A stretch of DNA of 10,391 nt from Reyranella sp. (GTDB lineage: Bacteria; Pseudomonadota; Alphaproteobacteria; Reyranellales; Reyranellaceae), in assembly GCA_021732965.1 (NCBI GenBank), contig JAKFVZ010000782.1:1-10391 (forward strand), read 5' to 3'. Below the pieces are notes generated by a model. That model saw only the letters and a program-made list of their open reading frames with translations, made no database searches and was not told the DNA's origin. Position numbers and translations under genes: made by a program. Shown in pieces: positions 6,229-10,391 of the stretch (its first letter is position 1; each line of letters begins with the position of its first letter).

Positions 6229-7305
6229 ATGATTTCACCATACTCCGACCTCCCTTCCCGAAGTTTCTGGAAGGGAGCCGTCTCCGGGCGGTCTCCGGAG
6301 ACCGTATCCGGGTTGTGGCAGCCGAAGTTCCATTTCACTCCGGATACGCGCATTGCGACAGCGGGCAGCTGCTTCGCCCAGCATATTTCCCGATATCTGC
6401 GCGCGAGGAATGCCGCCGTCGTCGACCTCGAGCCGGGCCCATCCGCGCTGTCCGCGGTCAACGCCGTCAAATACGGCTACCGCATATATTCGGCCCGATA
6501 CGGCAACATCTACACGGTTCGCCATCTCCTGCAGCTCACCGAGGAAGCCCTTGGCCGGTTCGCGCCATCCGACGCCGTCTGGGAACGGGACGGCCGCTTC
6601 TTCGATGCGATGCGGATCGGGGTCGAACCCGGGGGATTGCCTTCCGCCGAGGCCGTGCAGCGACACCGCCAGCAGCATCTCGTCCAGGTGCGACGCCTGT
6701 TCGCCAAGGCCGATGTCTTCGTCTTCACGCTCGGCCTGACGGAAGCCTGGACCCACAGGGAGTCGGGCACGGTGTATCCGACCGCACCGGGTACGATTGC
6801 CGGCTCCTATCAACCCGAAATGCACGCCTTCAGGAACTTCGATTTCCCCGAGGTGTACAAGGACTTCGTCAAGTTCCGCCGGCTCGCGATGAAGCGGAAT
6901 CCCGAGTTGAAGTTCCTGCTCACCGTCTCGCCGGTTCCGCTCGCGGCCACGGCCAGCGACAAACACGTTCTCGTCGCGACGACCTATTCGAAATCGGTGC
7001 TGCGCGCGGTGGCCGGAACGTTGGCCGAGGCTTTCGAGAACGTCGATTACTTTCCATCCTTCGACCTCCTCTCCAGCGCCTCCACGCGAGGAGCGTTCCA
7101 CTCGGGTGACGCACGACGGATCACCGAGCCGGGCGTGGAGGCGGTGATGCGGATCTTCTTCGAGGCGCAACCGGCCCTTGCGCGGGCGTCCACTCCTGCC
7201 ATAGCCGGCGCGCAGGACGAGGGCCGCGCGGAGGGCCATACGCCCGAGGCCCCGGCTGCCGAGGCGATTTGCGAGGACATCCTCCTCGATGCGTTCTCCC
7301 GATGA
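6229..7305 (+). CDS. GSCFA-domain protein (SGNH-hydrolase-like)
   Basis: The 358-residue protein carries the family signature TAGSCFAQHI (44-53), which gives the GSCFA domain its name. Other conserved segments visible are VFTLGLTEAW (165-174), YPTAPGT (183-189), LLTVSPVPLAAT (230-241) and YFPSFDLL (274-281). The domain is related to SGNH-type esterases, and Ser47 in the signature is the likely nucleophile. Members often occur with capsule or surface-glycan genes, but none are visible here, so the substrate is unknown. Residues after about 315 are a low-complexity Ala/Glu-rich tail. The start at 6229 fits the family N-terminus (SPYSDLPSRSFWKGAV), although there is no clear ribosome binding site before it. 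The stop overlaps the next ATG by four bases (ATGA), pointing to translational coupling. Confidence 0.9.
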   Translation: MISPYSDLPSRSFWKGAVSGRSPETVSGLWQPKFHFTPDTRIATAGSCFAQHISRYLRARNAAVVDLEPGPSALSAVNAVKYGYRIYSARYGNIYTVRHLLQLTEEALGRFAPSDAVWERDGRFFDAMRIGVEPGGLPSAEAVQRHRQQHLVQVRRLFAKADVFVFTLGLTEAWTHRESGTVYPTAPGTIAGSYQPEMHAFRNFDFPEVYKDFVKFRRLAMKRNPELKFLLTVSPVPLAATASDKHVLVATTYSKSVLRAVAGTLAEAFENVDYFPSFDLLSSASTRGAFHSGDARRITEPGVEAVMRIFFEAQPALARASTPAIAGAQDEGRAEGHTPEAPAAEAICEDILLDAFSR

Positions 7306-8168
7306 TCCGCATTGCCCTGATGGGCAACTCTCATCTCGAGAACTGGAAGCGCGCCTGGAATTCACTCGGCAAGGCCTATCCGGACGTCGAGCTCGTTTTT
7401 TTCGCCGCACCGGGAAAGCAACTGGAGTGCTGCGAACCGCAGGGCGACCGGCTCGTCTTCAAGAGCGACAACGTCGCGCGATGGGTCAAGATCACCTCCG
7501 GCGGCCAACGCGAGTTGGTCGCCGCCGACTATGACGCGTTTTGCGTGGTGGTCCTGTGATGCGGGGTGAGTGCCGTCACCCGACTCTACTCGGAATGGCG
7601 GGCCGATTCTCACAATGGAAGGGAAGGCAGGTTTCAACTGGTTTCCGATGAATGTTTCCTGGATGCTCTCGGAGACCGGTTGAAAGCCTAACCGGCTATG
7701 GCCCTCGTTGGCAAGCTCCGGCAGGTCACCGACAAGGTGATCTGGCTGGCGCCCACCCCTGCCCTCTCCGAGGTAGTCCTGACGTTGGACAACTCGCCGG
7801 AGGGCATTGAAATAGCCGCTGCAGCGACCGATGCACCGTCTCTTCGCGCAGCCTATGACGAGGCATGCCGCCGTCTGGCCGCCGAAGACCTGGTCCTGCT
7901 GGAACAGCCCAAGGCCACTCTCGCCTCGCCGCTTCTGTCGAAGAATGAATATCGCCGCGCGAACTGGACGAAGCCCGACTGGATGCATTTGAACGACGCC
8001 TACGGCAAGATTGTCATTCGGGAACTCCTGTCGAGTTTCCAGCCCTTTCCCGGCGACCAGAGCGACGGCGATTCGTCCGGCAGTCTTCTGCGTCTTGCCG
8101 ACCCGCTTCTGGGTGCACTGCGGAGCAAGTTTTCACAATTGTCGACTCGCAGAAACTCGAAGAACTGA
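7302..8168 (+). pseudogene. SGNH-like gene interrupted by two in-frame stop codons
   Basis: An ATG at 7302 overlaps the GSCFA stop and opens a protein beginning MIRIALMGNSHL, with GNSH (residues 8-11) in the place of SGNH block I. The frame stops at TGA 7557-7559, but the same frame continues as protein-like sequence to a second stop TAA at 7689-7691 and then to the TGA ending at 8168. The last part contains DWMHLN (7977-7994), which matches the D-x-x-H catalytic block of SGNH hydrolases. Joined, the frame is 289 codons with no frameshift, so two single-base changes (for example GGA to TGA and TCA to TAA) explain the damage. The two blocks needed for catalysis are thus split. The ATG at 7698 could start a 156-residue fragment, but no ribosome binding site precedes it. 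I recognise the GSCFA-neighbour SGNH pattern, not a named gene. Sequencing error is the main alternative. Confidence 0.78.
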
Positions 8169-8191
8169 ATCACGCGAGGAAAGGAAGCAGG

Positions 8192-8722
8192 ATGGCCCGG
8201 CTCGTCTTCGGCATGAACCAGTCGCTGGACGGCTATGTCGATCACATGTCGTTCGGCCCCAGCCCCGCGCTCTTCCGCCACTTCATCGAGGAGGCGGAAG
8301 GGCAGGCGGGCAGTCTCTACGGCCGCCACGTGTACGAGTTGATGCGGTACTGGGACGACGATCATCCCGAGTGGGATGCCGAGCGCCACGCCTTCGCCGC
8401 GGCGTGGCGGAGACAGCCCAAATGGGTCGTCTCGCGCTCGCTGGAGTCGGTCGGCCCCAACGCCACGCTCATCCGGGGCGATCTGGAGGGCGCAATCCGC
8501 GAACTGAAGGCCGGGCGCGACGGCGACATCGAAGTCGCCGGCCCGACCCTGGCGCGAAGCCTCACCGACCTGGGCCTGATCGACGAGTACCGGATCTACC
8601 TGCACCCCGTGGTGCTGGGCCACGGCACACCCTACTTCGCCGGGCCGCGGCCGCCGCTTCGTCTCGTGTCCCACGACCGGATCGGCGAGGACGTGCTGAG
8701 GCTCAGCTACGTCCCGGCCTGA
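8192..8722 (+). CDS. RibD C-terminal / dihydrofolate reductase-like family protein
   Basis: The 176-residue single-domain protein has the dihydrofolate reductase fold of the RibD_C family (YyaP/YwjB-like). Visible motifs are the first strand with SLDGYV (11-16), YGRHVYELM (43-51) near the cofactor site, the WVVSRSL segment (78-84), GDIEVAGPTLARSL (111-124) and the closing EYRIYLHPVVLGHGTPYF (132-149). Members bind NADPH and reduce pteridine- or pyrimidine-like substrates; most free-standing ones have no known substrate. It lacks the deaminase domain of true RibD, so it should not be called the riboflavin reductase, even though it converges on ribH2. The start is supported by AAAGGAAG just upstream of 8192. 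It does not overlap the damaged SGNH-like gene before it, and ends 16 bases from the end of ribH2. Confidence 0.88.
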   Translation: MARLVFGMNQSLDGYVDHMSFGPSPALFRHFIEEAEGQAGSLYGRHVYELMRYWDDDHPEWDAERHAFAAAWRRQPKWVVSRSLESVGPNATLIRGDLEGAIRELKAGRDGDIEVAGPTLARSLTDLGLIDEYRIYLHPVVLGHGTPYFAGPRPPLRLVSHDRIGEDVLRLSYVPA

Positions 8723-8735
8723 TCCGCCGGCGGAT
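8722..8735. other. Short perfect palindrome between convergent genes
   Basis: ATCCGCC and GGCGGAT meet with no spacer between the two gene ends. It is too short and lacks a loop and T-run for a typical terminator. It may be a weak bidirectional stop or chance in GC-rich DNA. Confidence 0.2.
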
Positions 8736-8738
8736 TGC

Positions 8739-9173
8739 CTACGCCGCGAGGGCGGCGCGCGACTTGCCGATCATCAGCGCGGCGCGGGCGGCCTCGCGGC
8801 CCTTCTCGACGAAGTGCGCGCGGAAGATCGCGTTGTGGTGTTCGGTCTCCTGATAGTGATGCGGCGTCAGCGACACCGACAGGACCGGCACGCCGGTATC
8901 CATGCCGGCGCGCATCAATCCGTCGACGACGGCCTGGGCGACGAAGTCGTGGCGATAGATCCCGCCATCGACCACGAAGGCGGCGGCGGCAACGGCCGCA
9001 TACTTTCCCGTCGCCGCGAGATCGCGCGAGAACAGCGGCAGCTCGAAGGCGCCCGGCACGTCGAACACGTCGACCTGCGCGGCGGGAATCAGTTCGAGGA
9101 AGCCGTCGAGCGCACGGTCGACGATGTCGGCGTGCCACCTGGCTTTGACGAAGGCGTAGCGGGCTTGTGTCAT
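8739..9173 (-). CDS. ribH2: 6,7-dimethyl-8-ribityllumazine synthase, type II (RibH2)
   Basis: The 144-residue product catalyses the penultimate step of riboflavin synthesis, joining 5-amino-6-ribitylamino-uracil with 3,4-dihydroxy-2-butanone 4-phosphate. Features typical of the decameric type II enzymes of Rhizobiales (as in Brucella and Mesorhizobium RibH2) are seen: VKARWHADIVDRA (9-21) with the substrate-stacking Trp, FDVPGAFELPL (37-47), AFVVDGGIYRHDFVAQAV (65-82) with the active-site histidine, TGVPVLSVSLTPHHY (93-107), and EHHNAIFRAHFVEKGREAA (111-129). The start at 9173 is chosen because AAAGGAGA (minus strand, 9179-9186) lies just upstream; an earlier in-frame ATG at 9203 would put that site inside the gene. 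The leader carries a complete FMN riboswitch. No other rib gene is adjacent except the RibD_C-like gene, which converges on it and is not part of its transcript. Confidence 0.94.
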   Translation of the reverse strand: MTQARYAFVKARWHADIVDRALDGFLELIPAAQVDVFDVPGAFELPLFSRDLAATGKYAAVAAAAFVVDGGIYRHDFVAQAVVDGLMRAGMDTGVPVLSVSLTPHHYQETEHHNAIFRAHFVEKGREAARAALMIGKSRAALAA

Positions 9174-9178
9174 GGCAA

Positions 9179-9253
9179 TCTCCTTTGGCGAACGACACGT
9201 CACCCAAGGCGATTACGCGCGAGACCGCCGCTCTGCTGAAGCAGCGGGACACA
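9179..9253 (-). promoter_or_regulatory. Expression platform of the FMN riboswitch with likely Shine-Dalgarno sequestration
   Basis: Between the aptamer and the ribH2 ATG there are two foldable elements on the minus strand. A hairpin (9228-9247) pairs CCGC with GCGG around CTGC-type inner pairs. Further down, CCTTGG (about 9204-9209) can pair with CCAAAGG, which contains the ribosome binding site, with ACG and CGT pairing inside the loop. No T-run is present, so control of translation start rather than transcription termination is the better reading. Structure is predicted by eye. Confidence 0.5.
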
Positions 9254-9392
9254 CGTTCTCTTTCATCCGGACTGTGACCGTCGGCTCAGGCCTCGCACCT
9301 GATCTGCTGACCCTTCCTCGCGGAAGGCGCTCGCGGGCTCGCGGCTTGCGCCGCATACCGCCGGTAGGGAGTTTCACCCTGCCCTGAGAACG
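9254..9392 (-). promoter_or_regulatory. FMN riboswitch (RFN element) upstream of ribH2
   Basis: On the minus strand the conserved RFN blocks appear in order. GTTCTC (9386-9391) pairs with GAGAAC (9255-9260) to form P1. Then come AGGGCAGGGTGAAACTCC followed by ACCGGCGGTA, a GAGCCCGCGAGCGCC segment, GGTCAGCAGATCAGGTG, and GCCGACGGTCACAGTCCGGATG. These are the universally conserved parts of the aptamer that binds flavin mononucleotide. It lies about 80 bases upstream of ribH2, so high FMN should lower lumazine synthase production. RFN control of ribH2 is known in Brucella. Confidence 0.96.
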
Positions 9393-9397
9393 CCAAA

Positions 9398-9426
9398 ACC
9401 ATAATTGCCAGCCCAAAGGCTGGCAA
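9398..9426 (-). promoter_or_regulatory. Candidate ribH2 promoter, overlapping the upstream terminator hairpin
   Basis: On the minus strand TTGCCA (9421-9426) and TATGGT (9398-9403) are separated by exactly 17 bases. This puts the transcript start near 9391, the first base of the riboswitch P1 stem. The -35 hexamer is the left arm of the hairpin that ends the solute-binding-protein gene. There is no other room for a promoter between that gene and the aptamer. Prediction from sequence only. Confidence 0.5.
9405..9426 (-). terminator. Rho-independent terminator of the solute-binding-protein gene
   Basis: On the minus strand TTGCCAGCC and GGCTGGCAA form a perfect 9-base-pair stem around a TTTG loop, 12 bases after the TAA. 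The trailing sequence (TTATGGTTTTGG) is T-rich but interrupted, so termination may be incomplete. The hairpin also overlaps the candidate ribH2 promoter. Confidence 0.7.
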
Positions 9427-9438
9427 CGTGACCTCGCA

Positions 9439-10391
9439 TTACTTCTTCTCGACGTTCCACAAAGCGAGCGCGGGCGAGGGCAACAGGCCCGAGGCTTTGC
9501 GGCCGACGGCTGTCGGGGTCGTGAACTGGCCGAGCGGCGCGTGCGTGGGATACTCGGCGGCGCGGGCCTGGACCTGCGCGGCTATCTCCTTCTGTTTGGC
9601 CGGATCGGTCTCCTTGGCGTAGGCGTCGCGCAGCTTCTCCAGCTCCGGATCGCACGGCCAGCCGAACGTCGCCTTGTCGCAGGAGGCGTTGAGGAAGGCC
9701 GCAGCCACCGGATCGAGCACGTCGACGGCGGCCCATGAAGTGAAGAAGGCGCTCCAGCCGCCGGCGTTCAGCGGATCCTTCTTGGCGCGGCGGCCGACCA
9801 GCGTCTGCCAGTCCATCGACTGCAGGTCGACCTTGAAGCCGGCCTTCTCGAGCTGCGGCTTGGCCACGGTGGCCAGGTTGTTGTGCCCGGCGATGTCGGT
9901 CTGGTGCATCAGCACGACCGGCGTGCCGTCGTAGCCCGCCTCGGTCAGGAGCTGCTTGGCCTTCGCGGCGTTGCCCGTAAGCTTGTCTTCCCAGCCCTTC
10001 GTCGTCTCGCTCGGCGAGCCGCAGGGGAACAGCGACTTGCACTCCCGGTAGAACTCGGGATTGCCGACGTTGGCGTCGAGGAAGTCCTTCTGGTTCAGCG
10101 CGTAGAGGACGGCCTGCCGGACCTTGGCGTTGTCGAACGGCTTGTGCAGCACATTGAAGCGCATCGAGTACTGGCGGCCGGCCTGGTTCACGACCTGGAC
10201 CTTGATGCCCTTCTCCTTCTGGATCAGCGGCAGCAGGTCCGGCGGCACGATCTCGATCATGTCGACTTCGTCGTTCAGCAGCGCGTTGACCTGCGTCTGG
10301 GTGTCGGGGATCCAGACCCATTCGATCCTGTCGACCTTGGCGACCTTGCCGCCCGAGAGGCCGGCCGACGGTTCGGCGCGCGGCTTGTAGT
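9439..10391 (-). CDS. Extracellular solute-binding protein family 5 (peptide/nickel ABC transporter type), 5' truncated by window
   Basis: The frame is open from the window edge down to the TAA at 9439-9441. About 316 C-terminal residues are visible; the signal peptide and first domain are outside. The visible part starts in YKPRAEPSAGLSGG, a position that in family 5 proteins follows the NPDY-type segment, then WVWIPDTQTQVNALLNDEVDMIE, the typical sequence before the hinge. Next come the RFNVLHKPFDNAKVRQAVLYALN segment, in which FDN-x-KVRQA is a strong family signature, and the SLFPCG and AKQLLTEAGYDG motifs. These periplasmic proteins deliver oligopeptides, nickel, glutathione or opine-like compounds to an ABC transporter. 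The ligand cannot be told. An internal ATG at 10260 is not the start, since family sequence continues upstream of it. The permease and ATPase genes are not in view. Confidence 0.92.
   Translation of the reverse strand, partial: YKPRAEPSAGLSGGKVAKVDRIEWVWIPDTQTQVNALLNDEVDMIEIVPPDLLPLIQKEKGIKVQVVNQAGRQYSMRFNVLHKPFDNAKVRQAVLYALNQKDFLDANVGNPEFYRECKSLFPCGSPSETTKGWEDKLTGNAAKAKQLLTEAGYDGTPVVLMHQTDIAGHNNLATVAKPQLEKAGFKVDLQSMDWQTLVGRRAKKDPLNAGGWSAFFTSWAAVDVLDPVAAAFLNASCDKATFGWPCDPELEKLRDAYAKETDPAKQKEIAAQVQARAAEYPTHAPLGQFTTPTAVGRKASGLLPSPALALWNVEKK

Noticed and set aside
5297..6241. Minus-strand open frame of 314 codons
   Set aside because: It is antisense to the lactonase-like gene, whose metal-ligand motifs prove the plus-strand reading.
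6235..7410. Minus-strand open frame of 391 codons
   Set aside because: It is a shadow of the GSCFA gene; composition is Arg/Gly/Glu-rich with no domain.
7557..7559. TGA read as selenocysteine
   Set aside because: A second stop (TAA at 7689) lies in the same frame, no selenocysteine-insertion hairpin stands out after it, and related proteins would have Gly rather than Cys near this place.
8192..8722. Calling the reductase-like gene ribD
   Set aside because: It lacks the zinc deaminase domain and matches the free-standing RibD_C/YyaP type, which is mostly of unknown substrate.
1..10391. CRISPR array, tRNA, rRNA or insertion sequence
   Set aside because: No regularly spaced direct repeats, cloverleaf sequences, rRNA signatures or transposase genes were seen. 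The inverted repeats found are single intergenic units.

Overview
The window looks like chromosomal DNA from a high-GC alphaproteobacterium. This is inferred from strong G/C preference at codon third positions, a type II lumazine synthase (RibH2) behind an FMN riboswitch as in Rhizobiales, a Bug-type tricarboxylate receptor, and a GSCFA gene paired with an SGNH-like gene. No rRNA, tRNA, insertion sequence, integrase or CRISPR array was seen. I did not find a convincing undescribed multi-gene system; the most interesting signals are regulatory and repeat structures.

Layout. (1) 1-1995, plus strand: the C-terminal two thirds or so of a type IIL (MmeI-like) adenine-specific DNA methyltransferase or restriction-modification enzyme, cut by the window edge and visibly less G/C-biased than what follows. 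(2) 2230-4800, plus strand: an NADP-type beta-hydroxyacid dehydrogenase, then a glutathione S-transferase whose stop overlaps the start of a periplasmic Bug/TctC receptor. A palindromic repeat forms the leader of the transferase gene, and a second, much longer inverted repeat follows the receptor gene. (3) 4932-6178: a small free-standing ACT-domain protein (minus) and an AHL-lactonase-like metallo-beta-lactamase-fold hydrolase (plus), diverging from an intergenic region that holds a perfect 10+1+10 palindrome. (4) 6229-8168: a GSCFA-domain protein overlapping a second SGNH-like gene that is interrupted by two in-frame stop codons and is probably a pseudogene. (5) 8192-9392: a RibD_C/dihydrofolate-reductase-like protein (plus) converging on ribH2 (minus), which has a complete FMN riboswitch in its leader. 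(6) 9439-10391, minus strand: the C-terminal part of a family 5 extracellular solute-binding protein, cut by the window edge.

How they fit together. The clearest regulatory circuit is FMN riboswitch - ribH2: a promoter ending almost exactly at the aptamer, the aptamer, a leader that can hide the ribosome binding site, and lumazine synthase for riboflavin synthesis. That promoter appears to be built into the terminator hairpin of the upstream solute-binding-protein gene. The transferase-receptor and GSCFA-SGNH pairs are probably translationally coupled. The other genes look like ordinary metabolic or transport functions with no shared pathway visible here. No gap between genes exceeds about 240 bases.
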